In this document: positions 1 through 8,702 of the stretch, in pieces
How the letters are laid out: the number at the start of each line of letters is the position of its first letter
How positions within the stretch are numbered: position 1 is the first letter of the stretch
Assembly (NCBI RefSeq): GCF_016894265.1
Contig: NZ_CP069791.1
Coordinates: 682,001 to 746,000, forward strand
Source: Corynebacterium tuberculostearicum
GTDB taxonomy: Bacteria; Actinomycetota; Actinomycetes; Mycobacteriales; Mycobacteriaceae
Length of the DNA stretch: 64,000 bases
Reading direction: 5' to 3'
Position numbers and translations under genes: made by a program
The notes under the pieces: model-generated
Seen by the model: the letters and a program-made list of their open reading frames with translations, nothing else
What the model was told of the DNA's origin: nothing
The model's database searches: none

Positions 1-1891
1 TCATGATGAGCGCCGCCGCGGTAATAATGCCGCCGGTATGCGCGGTGCCGGCCGCAATGGACTCGTCGGTAGAAGCGCCGCGTCGGCGGGCCTCCACCAT
101 GCGGGAGATCAAAAAGACCTCGTAATCGGTGGACAGGCCGTAGACAATGGCGATGATGAGCACCAAGATCGGGCTCATGAGCGGGCCGGGCGTGAAGTTG
201 AGGATGTCCGAGCCCAAGCCAGCGACGAACATCAACGTCAAGATGCCCAGCGTCGCGCCCAAGGTCAGCAACGTCATCACAATGGCCTTGAGCGGCAGTA
301 CGAAGGAGCCGAAGACTAGGGCCATGAGCAGGAATGTAGCCAGCACCACGTAGAGCGCCATCCACGGCAGCGTGTGGAAGAGCGCATCGAGGGACTCCAC
401 CTCCATGGCGGGAGTACCGCCCACGTAGAGGTTTACGCCTTCAGGGGCCTTGACCTTTTCCAGCTCGTGCACGATCTTCGCGTAGTCATCGCGGTCTTCA
501 ATGCCGGCGGAAAGGACGGTAGTGCCGTCCTTGGTGGCGGTCGTCGGCGCCATGGGCTCGGTGAGGCCGTCGAGGCCGCGGACCTGCATGACGACGTCGA
601 CAAGCTGCTGGTTCGAGGCATTTTCCACCACGAGCTTGACCGGCTCCGTGCGGAAGGCAGGGAACTCTTCGTTGAATTTATCCTGTGCCACGCGGGTGTC
701 CTGGTCGGGCGGCAGGTAGGACTCGTTGATGCCACCGAAGGTGATGCTCATGATGGGCAGGGTAAGCGCGATGAGCAGGCCGCACACGGCGATGGTCAGC
801 CCGCGGGCATGGCGCATGGCCCAGCGCGGAAGCTTATACCACCAGGTGTCCTGAATAGTGCGAGCCGTTCGCGAGGTACGGCGCACGGACCAGGTATCGA
901 TCTTGGGGCCGAGCATGCCAAAAATGGACGGCAGCACGGTGACGGAAAGGAGCGCGGCCAAGCCGACCGCAGAAATGGAACCATAGGCCACGGACTTCAG
1001 GAAGGCCTGGGGGAAGAGGAAGAGGCCGGAGAGCGCAACGGCGACCATGGCCGCGGAGAAAACCACGGTTTGGCCGGCGGTTGCGGTGGTGGTGGCCACG
1101 GCCTCCTCGGTGGAGCGGCCCTTGTCCAGCTCCTCGCGGAAGCGCGAAACCATAAAGAGGCCATAATCGATGGCTAGGCCGAGGCCCAGCAGCGTGACGA
1201 CGGCCTGGGCAAAGACATTGACCTGCGAGAACCCGGCCAGGATGGACAGGATGCCCAAAGAGCCCAAGATGGAGAGGCCACCGACCACCAGCGGCATGCA
1301 GGCCGCAACCACAGAGCCAAAGACCACCAGCAGGAGGATGCCTACCAGCGGCAGGGCGGCCTTTTCGGCGCGGGAAATATCGTGCGACATTCCCTCATCA
1401 AGAGCGTCAGCAACCGCGGTGGCACCCGCAATCTCCACCGGTGCGGTGGTATCCGTAAGCGCGCCTTCGATGGTGCGGAAATCCTTCAGCGTTTGCTCGT
1501 CATCGCCTTTGAGCCCGATGGCTGCGAAGGCTAGTGAATGATCGGCATTGACCAGGTTCGGGTTCTTTGTGTCGAAGTAGCTGGTCACCGAGTCAATCTG
1601 GTCCGGATACGCCGATTTCAACTGCGCCAAGTGCTGCTTGGCGGCATCGAAATTCTCATCGGGGGAGTGGAAGAGCAAGATGACATCGCCGGAGTTATCG
1701 CGGCCGAATGCTTCCTGTTCGATCTGGGCCGCGTTTGTCGACGCCGCATTGGGATCCTCCCAGCCCTCCTGGCTCATGCGGTCTTCGAGCTGCAAGCCAA
1801 AGCCGATAAAGAGCGCAAGGATGGCGGCGACGATGATGGCGGGGATGAGCCGGCGGTGCGCATAGGAAAAACGTCCCCATTTTTCAAACAT
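1..1891 (-). CDS. MmpL3-type RND transporter of trehalose mycolates (3' end outside window)
   Basis: Membrane flippase of the MMPL/RND family, expected to move trehalose monocorynomycolate across the inner membrane using the proton gradient. About 630 codons are in the window; the C-terminus lies beyond position 1. TM1 is near residues 13-33, followed by a periplasmic porter domain, a cluster of helices at about 170-330, a second porter domain, and helices again from about 500. The proton-relay Asp-Tyr pairs of MmpL3 are present: D242-Y243 (LAIDYGLFMVSRF) and D589-Y590 (STDYEVFLISRM). The ATG at 1891 has an AGGAGG box 7 nt upstream that overlaps the stop of the NYN gene, so the genes look co-transcribed. 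The order trmB-NYN-mmpL equals M. tuberculosis Rv0208c-Rv0207c-Rv0206c (mmpL3). In C. glutamicum the copy near pck is, from memory, CmpL4. Function is inferred from family and synteny. Confidence 0.93.
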   Translation of the reverse strand, partial: MFEKWGRFSYAHRRLIPAIIVAAILALFIGFGLQLEDRMSQEGWEDPNAASTNAAQIEQEAFGRDNSGDVILLFHSPDENFDAAKQHLAQLKSAYPDQIDSVTSYFDTKNPNLVNADHSLAFAAIGLKGDDEQTLKDFRTIEGALTDTTAPVEIAGATAVADALDEGMSHDISRAEKAALPLVGILLLVVFGSVVAACMPLVVGGLSILGSLGILSILAGFSQVNVFAQAVVTLLGLGLAIDYGLFMVSRFREELDKGRSTEEAVATTTATAGQTVVFSAAMVAVALSGLFLFPQAFLKSVAYGSISAVGLAALLSVTVLPSIFGMLGPKIDTWSVRRTSRTARTIQDTWWYKLPRWAMRHARGLTIAVCGLLIALTLPIMSITFGGINESYLPPDQDTRVAQDKFNEEFPAFRTEPVKLVVENASNQQLVDVVMQVRGLDGLTEPMAPTTATKDGTTVLSAGIEDRDDYAKIVHELEKVKAPEGVNLYVGGTPAMEVESLDALFHTLPWMALYVVLATFLLMALVFGSFVLPLKAIVMTLLTLGATLGILTLMFVAGLGSDILNFTPGPLMSPILVLIIAIVYGLSTDYEVFLISRMVEARRRGASTDESIAAGTAHTGGIITAAALIM

Positions 1892-1903
1892 TGGGGCAGC
1901 CTC

Positions 1904-2497
1904 CTAGCGGTTATTAAGCAGCGCAGCCAGGGGACGGAATGGCTGCAGCCATGCACCACCCTCTGGCAGATTATCCAGGTTCACGCGCGGTAGCGGCTCG
2001 CGGAATACACCCTCGATATCTTCCAGGTCCACAAAATTGATGTCTGCGTGGCCTACGGCCCATGCTGCATGCTCGTGGAAACCGAGGACCGTTACCGGAA
2101 GGCCTTCCGCGATGAGCTCTTCCAAAGGTTCCTGGAAATTCTGGCCATCGGCGGAGGCAACAATCACGCCGGCTAGATCCTCACGGAGGCTGTCGATGTG
2201 GTCGAGCATATCCGGATCCACGTCATCGTCTTCGTGGATCTTGGGCTTGGCAAAAACGCCGAAGCCCACGTTGCGGATGGCTTCTACCCATGGGCGGATG
2301 ACATCGGCGCCGCCCGGGGTGACATTAGTAAAGACATCGGCGCGCGGTTCCGCATCAACGTCCTGGGCAAGGTGTACCAGCCAGCGGCCGATGGCGTCGA
2401 AGCGCGGGCGGTGTGCGGCGGTGGGGCGGCCGCCGAGCAGGGAGCCTAAGCCCATGTCCATATTGGGCGCATCCCAGACAAGTAGGTAGGTGCTCAT
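1904..2497 (-). CDS. NYN-domain (PIN-like) protein
   Basis: A 197-residue protein of the NYN/LabA-like family, a PIN-type nuclease fold. The N-terminus has the acidic strand of this fold (LLVWDAPNMDMG, Asp near residue 9), and a second acidic site follows in VIVASADGQNFQEPL. These Asp residues would bind the metal ion. A conserved C-terminal segment reaches LAALLNNR. The ATG directly abuts the trmB stop (TAA then ATG) and the stop overlaps the ribosome binding site of the mmpL gene, so the three genes form one translational unit. The substrate is unknown; an RNA substrate is the family expectation, and the link with trmB suggests RNA processing. Rv0207c of M. tuberculosis holds the same position. 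Confidence 0.85.
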   Translation of the reverse strand: MSTYLLVWDAPNMDMGLGSLLGGRPTAAHRPRFDAIGRWLVHLAQDVDAEPRADVFTNVTPGGADVIRPWVEAIRNVGFGVFAKPKIHEDDDVDPDMLDHIDSLREDLAGVIVASADGQNFQEPLEELIAEGLPVTVLGFHEHAAWAVGHADINFVDLEDIEGVFREPLPRVNLDNLPEGGAWLQPFRPLAALLNNR

Positions 2498-3274
2498 TTA
2501 TTTCTTCTCCCAGAGATACTCCGTGATGACGTGTTCTTTATCTAGGCCCTTGCCCTCAAACTTGGTGATGACCTGACGGTCCACCAACTGCGGGCACTCT
2601 GGCCACGGCCAGCCCTTGTAATCCAGGCTCGGCTCTACGTCCACAAGCTCATCGATCCACTCGGCGTAACCGGCGTGGTCGGTAGCAACGTGCAGCACGC
2701 CGCCCTTCTTCAGGCGGGAAGCAAAAAGGTTGAGTGTGCCCGACTGGATGATGCGGCGCTTGTGGTGGCGGGCCTTTGGCCAGGGATCCGGGAAGAAGAC
2801 GCGGATGCCATCAAGGGATTCCGGCGCAAACATGCGCACCATGACCTCGATGCCATCGCCGCGAATCATGCGGATATTGTCGATGCCCTCGCGCTCGATC
2901 TGGCCCAGTAGCTTGGCCAGGCCCGGCTTGTAGAGCTCGACGGCGATGATATTGGTATCGGCCTCCTTCGGCGCCATGGCGGCGGTGGAGGTACCGGTAC
3001 CGGATCCGATTTCCACGATGGTCTTGGCGCCGCTGCGGCCAAACCAGGCGTCGAGGTCAATGACCTCGTCTTCTAGCGTGCGGCCTAGTTCTGGCCAGCG
3101 CTTTTCAAAAAGCTCATGCTGATTTTCGGTCAGTGTGCCGCGGCGGAAGGTGACGTTGCCTAGGCGTGGGTAGTCAAGCTCGTTGTCGAATACCGCATTG
3201 AAGTCGGTCTGTGGCGGGCGCCCTGGAGGCATTTCTCCAGCGCGGGTGTTTTGAGAGTTATCTGTGTTATTCAT
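2498..3274 (-). CDS. trmB: tRNA (guanine-N7-)-methyltransferase
   Basis: A 258-residue SAM-dependent enzyme that methylates N7 of G46 in the variable loop of tRNAs. The SAM site is visible as [16 protein letters not shown], and the family signature as [16 protein letters not shown], with the TrmB C-terminal block up to the end. The first about 30 residues are polar and non-conserved, so a start slightly inside is possible; the ATG at 3274 has no strong ribosome binding site. It heads the operon trmB-NYN-mmpL on the minus strand and diverges from pck across 349 bp. Confidence 0.95.
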   Translation of the reverse strand: MNNTDNSQNTRAGEMPPGRPPQTDFNAVFDNELDYPRLGNVTFRRGTLTENQHELFEKRWPELGRTLEDEVIDLDAWFGRSGAKTIVEIGSGTGTSTAAMAPKEADTNIIAVELYKPGLAKLLGQIEREGIDNIRMIRGDGIEVMVRMFAPESLDGIRVFFPDPWPKARHHKRRIIQSGTLNLFASRLKKGGVLHVATDHAGYAEWIDELVDVEPSLDYKGWPWPECPQLVDRQVITKFEGKGLDKEHVITEYLWEKK

Positions 3275-3623
3275 TGCGGCCTATTTTTCCCTGCTTAGCC
3301 TTGCCAAGCAATACGCCGCGCCGTGGGCCACGTGTGGCGAGGGCAATCCGGGTATAACCAGTGGGCCCGGTTGGGGGTGGAAGATGATTGTTTTGGTTGC
3401 CGCTGAGGAGGGGAATAGACCCCCAGACAGGGGGATGGAAAAAGGCGATTTTTAACACAGTATCTGTGGTTGCGCTTGGTGAAGTTCTGGTAAACGCGGT
3501 GGATATAACCGGTGTGACAAAATCTACGCAAATTATTCGGACAAGCACGTTAATCTTGAGGTGGAAGGCACAGTTGGGGCTTTATTTCCCCAATTTTCAC
3601 ACCCACCCTCAGGAGAATTACTA
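3275..3623. other. divergent trmB/pck promoter region
   Basis: This 349-bp gap separates the starts of trmB (minus) and pck (plus). No convincing gene is seen; short open frames here lack ribosome binding sites and family features. It should hold the promoters of both operons. It ends with the strong CAGGAG ribosome binding site of pck and a hairpin at 3574-3593. I saw no clean match to well-known regulator consensus sites. Confidence 0.6.
3574..3597 (+). promoter_or_regulatory. terminator-like hairpin in the pck leader
   Basis: TTGGGG (3574-3579) pairs with CCCCAA (3588-3593) around an 8-nt loop and is followed at once by TTTT. It sits about 30 nt before the pck start codon. The shape is that of a weak intrinsic terminator or an mRNA-stabilising leader stem. 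The stem is only 6 bp, so the role is uncertain. Confidence 0.35.
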
Positions 3624-5447
3624 ATGACCGCCACTATCCCAGGGCTCGTCGGAGAGCTGCCGACTAAAAACGAAAAGCTTATCGGCTGGATCAGCGAGAA
3701 CGTTGAGCTTTTCCAGCCGGACCAGGTGGTCTTTGTAGACGGCTCCCAGGACGAGGCTGACCGTTTGGCCGCAGAGCTGGTGGAAAAGGGCACGCTTATC
3801 AAGCTGAATGAGGAAAAGCGCCCTAATTCCTACCTGGCTCGCTCCAATCCTTCGGACGTCGCCCGCGTGGAATCCCGCACCTTCATCTGTACAGAGAATG
3901 AAGATGGCGCCGGCCCGACCAATAACTGGGCCCCGCCAGCTGCGATGAAGGAAGAAATGACGGAGGCATTCCGTGGTTCCATGAAGGGCCGCACCATGTA
4001 CGTGGTTCCCTTCTGCATGGGCCCTATTAGCGATCCGGAACCAAAGCTGGGCGTGCAGCTGACTGACTCCGCCTATGTGGTGCTCTCCATGCGCATCATG
4101 ACCCGTATGGGTGCGGAAGCCTTGGAGAAAATCGGCGCTGACGGCAACTTTGTCCACGCCCTGCACTCCGTGGGCGCCCCGCTAGAGCCAGGCCAAGAAG
4201 ATGTGGCGTGGCCATGCAATGACACTAAGTACATCACCCAGTTCCCTGAAACTAAGGAAATCTGGTCCTACGGTTCTGGCTACGGCGGCAACGCCATCCT
4301 GGCTAAGAAGTGCTATGCGCTGCGCATCGCTTCGGTTATGGCCAAGGAAGAAGGCTGGATGGCCGAGCACATGCTCATCTTGAAGCTCACCAACCCAGAA
4401 GGCAAGAAGTACCACGTTGCAGCTGCCTTCCCTTCGGCATGTGGCAAGACCAACCTGGCCATGATTACCCCAACCATCCCGGGGTGGAAGGCTGAAGTTG
4501 TCGGCGACGATATTGCCTGGCTGCATCTGCGTGAGGATGGCCTCTACGCCGTAAATCCGGAAAATGGATTCTTCGGTGTGGCTCCTGGTACCAACTACGA
4601 TTCCAACCCGATTGCCATGCGGACCATGGAGCCGGGCAACACCATCTTCACCAACGTTGCGCTGACCGACGACGGCGATGTCTGGTGGGAGGAAATGTCC
4701 AAGGAGGCACCAGAGCACCTCATTGACTGGACCGGCCAGGATTGGACTCCGTCCTCCTCCACTAAGGCTGCGCACCCGAACTCCCGCTACTGCGTGCCGA
4801 TTTCCCAGTGCCCGAGCGCCGCACCAGAGTATGACGACTGGCAGGGCGTGAAGATCGACGCCATCCTCTTCGGCGGCCGCCGCAAGACCACCGTCCCGCT
4901 GGTAACCCAGGCCTTTGACTGGAACCATGGCACCATGATCGGCGCTCTGCTGGCTTCCGGCCAGACCGCTGCCGCAGAAGGTAGCGTCGGCACCCTGCGC
5001 CACGACCCGATGGCTATGCTGCCGTTCATTGGTTACAACGCCGGTGACTACCTGCAGCACTGGATCGATATGGGTGAAAAGGGCGGCGACCGCATGCCGT
5101 CTATCTTCCTGGTTAACTGGTTCCGCCGTGGCGATGACGGCCGCTTCCTGTGGCCGGGCTTCGGCGAGAACTCCCGCGTGCTCAAGTGGATCATTGACCG
5201 CATTGAGGGCAACGTTGAGGCCGAGGAAACCGTCGTGGGCCACACCGCCCGCGCCGAGGATATCGACCTCGAGGGCATCGACTTCGATATCGAGGATGTT
5301 CGCGCCGCTCTCGCCGTCAACCCGAAGGAATGGGAAGGCGATATGCAGGATAACGCCAGCTACCTCAACTTCTTGGGCTCCCGCGTGCCGTCCGAGGTGT
5401 GGGACCAGTTCCACGCCCTGAAGGAGCGTGTAGAGAACGCCTCTTAA
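3624..5447 (+). CDS. pck: phosphoenolpyruvate carboxykinase (GTP)
   Basis: Catalyses oxaloacetate + GTP to phosphoenolpyruvate + GDP + CO2 in gluconeogenesis and anaplerosis. The product is 607 residues, normal for the GTP-dependent family (about 610 in C. glutamicum). The P-loop and reactive cysteine are in [12 protein letters not shown] (Cys273), the kinase-2 metal motif is [10 protein letters not shown], and the nucleotide region includes [18 protein letters not shown]. An ATG at 3561 is in frame, but the start at 3624 is chosen because AGGAG precedes it by 8 nt and the protein then begins as in its relatives. Monocistronic, with a terminator directly after it. Confidence 0.98.
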   Translation: MTATIPGLVGELPTKNEKLIGWISENVELFQPDQVVFVDGSQDEADRLAAELVEKGTLIKLNEEKRPNSYLARSNPSDVARVESRTFICTENEDGAGPTNNWAPPAAMKEEMTEAFRGSMKGRTMYVVPFCMGPISDPEPKLGVQLTDSAYVVLSMRIMTRMGAEALEKIGADGNFVHALHSVGAPLEPGQEDVAWPCNDTKYITQFPETKEIWSYGSGYGGNAILAKKCYALRIASVMAKEEGWMAEHMLILKLTNPEGKKYHVAAAFPSACGKTNLAMITPTIPGWKAEVVGDDIAWLHLREDGLYAVNPENGFFGVAPGTNYDSNPIAMRTMEPGNTIFTNVALTDDGDVWWEEMSKEAPEHLIDWTGQDWTPSSSTKAAHPNSRYCVPISQCPSAAPEYDDWQGVKIDAILFGGRRKTTVPLVTQAFDWNHGTMIGALLASGQTAAAEGSVGTLRHDPMAMLPFIGYNAGDYLQHWIDMGEKGGDRMPSIFLVNWFRRGDDGRFLWPGFGENSRVLKWIIDRIEGNVEAEETVVGHTARAEDIDLEGIDFDIEDVRAALAVNPKEWEGDMQDNASYLNFLGSRVPSEVWDQFHALKERVENAS

Positions 5448-5460
5448 GCTCTAAGCTCAA

Positions 5461-5499
5461 TAGCACCCAGCGACAGCACTGTTGTTGGGTGCTATTTTT
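5461..5499 (+). terminator. intrinsic terminator after pck
   Basis: TAGCACCCA (5461-5469) pairs perfectly with TGGGTGCTA (5486-5494) and is followed by TTTTT. The 3' part of the stem also contains the stop codon of the convergent methyltransferase gene. Confidence 0.85.
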
Positions 5500-6235
5500 G
5501 CAGCACTAGCGTCAAGTTAGAAACCGCGAATTCCCGCACCCCTGGCACACGGGTGAGCCACCAAGCCCAGCTGGGGTGATAGCGGGGGAAGGCGAGTTGG
5601 AGCGCGCCGGTGCGCTGGGCCCAGGCAAGGCCGGCGGAGCAGGGGACGTCGAAAAGCGAAGTGCCAAAGACATTTTTGGGCGGATGGCCGTGGTGGCGGG
5701 TATAGCGATCGCGGGCAAAGCCACCCCCAATGTAGTGCTCCCACAGGCCGGTCTCGTGGCCGCCAAAGGGGCCGAGCCACACCGTGTAGCTCAGGATGGT
5801 AAGTCCGCCGGGGCGGGTTACGCGCAGCATCTCCTCGCCCATATCCCAGGGATTGGGGATGTGCTCGGCCACGTTGGAGGAATAGACCACGTCAAAGGAA
5901 TCATCGGCAAAGGGCAGGTTGGTGCCATCGCCACGCACGGAATTGCTTAAATGGATGCCGGCCGCAGACATCTCGCCGGCATCTGGCTCCAATCCCACAT
6001 AGCGGGCGCCGCGCCGGGAAAAGGCGTCCGCAAAATAGCCCGGTCCGCCGCCGACATCGAGCACCCGTGCTCCGAAAAGCTGCACGCCCAAGTCGCGGCC
6101 GAGGTTATCCACCAGCGCGGCCGTATCCTCCGCGAGCCCGCCGTAGAAAATCTCCGGGCGCGTCTGCTCAAAGCGGAAGGAACGCAGCAGCTGAATGGAG
6201 CGGCGGAGCGTGGCCATCTCACGGGTATGTCTCAT
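5492..6235 (-). CDS. class I SAM-dependent methyltransferase (Rv0224c-like)
   Basis: A 247-residue methyltransferase with glycine-rich SAM motif VLDVGGGPGYFADAF, the post-I acidic residue in YVGLEPDAGEM, and motif NLPFADDSFDVVYSSNVAEH. The C-terminal block (SYTVWLGPFGGHE, then RYHPSWAWWLTRVPGVREF) matches my memory of M. tuberculosis Rv0224c closely. The substrate is unknown; its place beside a GT4 enzyme and the TmaT/AftD genes suggests an envelope lipid or glycan. The start could be the ATG at 6235 or the one at 6217 (MATLRRSIQ), which fits the homologue better. Only 24 bp separate it from the divergent glycosyltransferase gene. Its stop lies in the pck terminator stem. Confidence 0.9.
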   Translation of the reverse strand: MRHTREMATLRRSIQLLRSFRFEQTRPEIFYGGLAEDTAALVDNLGRDLGVQLFGARVLDVGGGPGYFADAFSRRGARYVGLEPDAGEMSAAGIHLSNSVRGDGTNLPFADDSFDVVYSSNVAEHIPNPWDMGEEMLRVTRPGGLTILSYTVWLGPFGGHETGLWEHYIGGGFARDRYTRHHGHPPKNVFGTSLFDVPCSAGLAWAQRTGALQLAFPRYHPSWAWWLTRVPGVREFAVSNLTLVLQK

Positions 6236-6259
6236 AACCCACTAGGCTAATACCTCACG

Positions 6260-7369
6260 ATGAAGATTCTTTTACTATGCTGGCGCGATACCACCCACCC
6301 ACAAGGCGGTGGTTCGGAGCGCTACTTGGAGCGCGTGGGAGAGTACCTGGCGTCTGAAGGCCACGAGGTGGTCTTTCGCACCTCCAAGCATATGAACGCC
6401 GCCCACCGCGAGGTGCGCGACGGCGTGCGCTATAGCCGCGGTGGCGCCAAATTCGGCGTATATCCGCGTGCCTGGGCGGCGATGCTGGTCGGCCGCCTGG
6501 GGGTGGGAGACCTGCGCGGGGTGGATGCGGTAATCGATACCCAAAACGGCATCCCCTTCTTCGCTCGCCTGGTGTCCGGGGTGCCGACGGTGCTGCTTAC
6601 TCACCATTGCCACCGCGAACAATGGCCGGTAGCGGGCCCTCTCCTCGGGCGGCTTGGCTGGTTCCTTGAGTCCCGGGTGGCCCCGCGCGTGTATCGCGGC
6701 GCTCCCTATGTCACCGTGTCTGAGGCCTCCCGCGAGGATTTGGAGGCGCTGGGCATTAAGGGCGCGCACATCATCGCCAATGGCCTGGACCCGGTTCCGG
6801 ATCACGTTCCTTCCTTGGAACGAGAGGCCGAGGTGCATCTAGTCACGCTTTCGCGCCTAGTGCCACATAAGCAGATCGAGCATGCCATGGATACGGTGGC
6901 GCAGACCCCGGGCGCGGTCTTGGACGTCATCGGCTCCGGCTGGTGGGAAGCTAACCTGCGTGCCTATGCCGAGGAGCATGGGGTAAGCGATCGCGTGCGC
7001 TTTCGCGGCCAGGTGACCGAGGACTATAAGCACGCCCTGCTCGCCCGCGCCGATGCCTTGCTCATGCCTTCGCGCAAAGAGGGGTGGGGTTTGGCAGTAA
7101 TGGAGGCGGCCCAACATGGGGTGCCCGCCGTTGGCTATACATTTGGCCTGCGTGACAGCGTTATCAACGGCAGGACCGGCATTCTGGTAGAGCGCGAAGA
7201 GGATTTCGTGGCGGCCACCAAGCAGCTGCTTGCCGACGCCCCCCTTCGCCGCACCCTCGGCTCCAACGCGCGGGATTTTGCCGCTAGCTTCTCGTGGAAG
7301 AAGACCGGCGAGCAGTTCGCGGAATTGCTGCAAGGGCTAGTAGCGGACACGCCATCCACAAAGCGGTAA
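6260..7369 (+). CDS. GT4-family glycosyltransferase (Rv0225-like)
   Basis: A 369-residue GT-B fold retaining glycosyltransferase. The N-terminal glycine-rich acceptor loop is HPQGGGSERYLERV, the C-terminal domain starts at LVTLSRLVPHKQIEHAM, and the E-x7-E nucleotide-sugar motif is in KEGWGLAVMEAAQHG. No signal peptide is seen, so it acts in the cytoplasm or at the inner membrane face. It diverges from the methyltransferase, the same arrangement as Rv0224c/Rv0225. Its last 86 bp overlap the convergent membrane protein gene. No clear ribosome binding site precedes the ATG, so the mRNA may be leaderless. Donor and acceptor sugars cannot be read from the sequence; involvement in envelope glycan or lipoglycan synthesis is inferred from the neighbourhood. 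Confidence 0.9.
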   Translation: MKILLLCWRDTTHPQGGGSERYLERVGEYLASEGHEVVFRTSKHMNAAHREVRDGVRYSRGGAKFGVYPRAWAAMLVGRLGVGDLRGVDAVIDTQNGIPFFARLVSGVPTVLLTHHCHREQWPVAGPLLGRLGWFLESRVAPRVYRGAPYVTVSEASREDLEALGIKGAHIIANGLDPVPDHVPSLEREAEVHLVTLSRLVPHKQIEHAMDTVAQTPGAVLDVIGSGWWEANLRAYAEEHGVSDRVRFRGQVTEDYKHALLARADALLMPSRKEGWGLAVMEAAQHGVPAVGYTFGLRDSVINGRTGILVEREEDFVAATKQLLADAPLRRTLGSNARDFAASFSWKKTGEQFAELLQGLVADTPSTKR

Positions 7370-8702
7370 GCGCCCACGGAACCTGCGGCCGCGGCGCATT
7401 AGTCTCCGCGGCAATGGCACCGTCCACCACGACCACACCGACGCCGAGCTCGGCCAGCCGGTCCATATCGTGCTCCTCCCACGCGCGCAGCGCCGCCCGG
7501 TATTGCGGCGAGGCTTGGTCCACCACCGTGCCGTCTACGCTCAATTCCCCCGATTCCACCATGGCCACTGCCTTGGAGTAGGGGTCGACGGCCACGCCGC
7601 CGGGAACCTCCACGAGGTTGGCGCGTTCTGGGAAGAAGGCCACCCGGCCGTCAATCGCGCGCACCAACTGCTCATCTATCCCCGTATCCCGCGGCGCGAG
7701 CACCGCGAGGCGTCCTGGAACGGGCAGCAGCTGCACGGTCGCCGCCACGGTGGCTAGTGCCGCCGGCAGATTCGGCAGCGCCCCCAGCGAGGCCACATAG
7801 AGCGGCAACGCCAACATGGTCAGTTTCCCGCTATCACGCAGCAGCGCCGCCCCCGGTATGTGATCAATAGACCACACCAGCGCGCCGGGAACCAGCCAGA
7901 AGAATATCGCCCCGCCGAGACCAATCGCTGCGAGAACGCTTAACCGCATGGGGACCCGCCACGCCCCGAGCAGGGCGACGACCGCCACGATGACGCCGCA
8001 CACGGCGAACCCGATGGCCGCCTCCGCATTCCAGATACCGCCGAGCCGCAGTAGCGCGCCTGCGGTGCCGACGTAGTCTTCTGCCCGCGGGCCAAACGCG
8101 GCCACCGCCGCTGCGGTATCGCCAGGCGCAGCGGGGTTGAACATGCCCGGAATGGCCCACGGCAAGCACAGAATCACGCCGCCGAGCGCTACCCGCTTGC
8201 GGCAGGTCACCGCCGCGGTCACCACGGCAAAGAGACCACCCGTAGGGGTAAGCGAAGCTCCCCACATAGCCAGCCACGCCACCCAGCTGTGCCTTTTTCC
8301 TGCCCACGCGATGACCGGCAGTAGCCACGCAGCCACCGCAAGCGACCACTGGCCCTGCAGGAGACGCTCGATGACGAAGGGATTGGCCACCGCCACCGCC
8401 ATCGCGCTCACCGCGGAGACTGTAGAGCGTGCCCAGCGCGCCGCGGTGAGCGCGGAGGACGCGGCGGCGGCGAAAATGAGCACCCGCGCCGCCCACGCGC
8501 CGCCCACGAGAGCAAGGAAACCATCTTGCGGTGCATTGCGGGCGGGCAGACTGCCGCCACCAAAGGCAGAAGGGGAAAGCGCCGGATGGTCAAGCAACGC
8601 CATATCGCGCCACAAGAACTCGCCGGGTAAGGCAAAGGGCCAGCACACCGCGGCCACAAGGAGAGCGCCCCAGCTAAGGAGTAAAAGACGCCTAGCCTTC
8701 AC
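7284..8702 (-). CDS. polytopic membrane protein (Rv0226c-like)
   Basis: A predicted 472-residue integral membrane protein with about 10-11 hydrophobic segments (for example LLLLSWGALLVAAVCWPFAL at the start and ALTALWMACPLLALAAIP near the end) and a soluble part at about residues 340-430. It has no motif I can tie to an enzyme, though the layout resembles GT-C type glycosyltransferase relatives. An ATG at 8747 is in frame, but the GTG at 8702 is preferred: it overlaps the last codons of the upstream DUF3068 gene (stop at 8692) and gives a protein that starts with Lys-Ala-Arg-Arg before the first helix. The pair forms an operon. Same order as M. tuberculosis Rv0226c-Rv0227c. Confidence 0.8.
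   Translation of the reverse strand: MKARRLLLLSWGALLVAAVCWPFALPGEFLWRDMALLDHPALSPSAFGGGSLPARNAPQDGFLALVGGAWAARVLIFAAAASSALTAARWARSTVSAVSAMAVAVANPFVIERLLQGQWSLAVAAWLLPVIAWAGKRHSWVAWLAMWGASLTPTGGLFAVVTAAVTCRKRVALGGVILCLPWAIPGMFNPAAPGDTAAAVAAFGPRAEDYVGTAGALLRLGGIWNAEAAIGFAVCGVIVAVVALLGAWRVPMRLSVLAAIGLGGAIFFWLVPGALVWSIDHIPGAALLRDSGKLTMLALPLYVASLGALPNLPAALATVAATVQLLPVPGRLAVLAPRDTGIDEQLVRAIDGRVAFFPERANLVEVPGGVAVDPYSKAVAMVESGELSVDGTVVDQASPQYRAALRAWEEHDMDRLAELGVGVVVVDGAIAAETNAPRPQVPWALTALWMACPLLALAAIPRTARRSSSTRS

Noticed and set aside
4182..5414. Open frame of 410 codons antisense to pck
   Set aside because: Shadow of a highly expressed gene with strong third-position bias.
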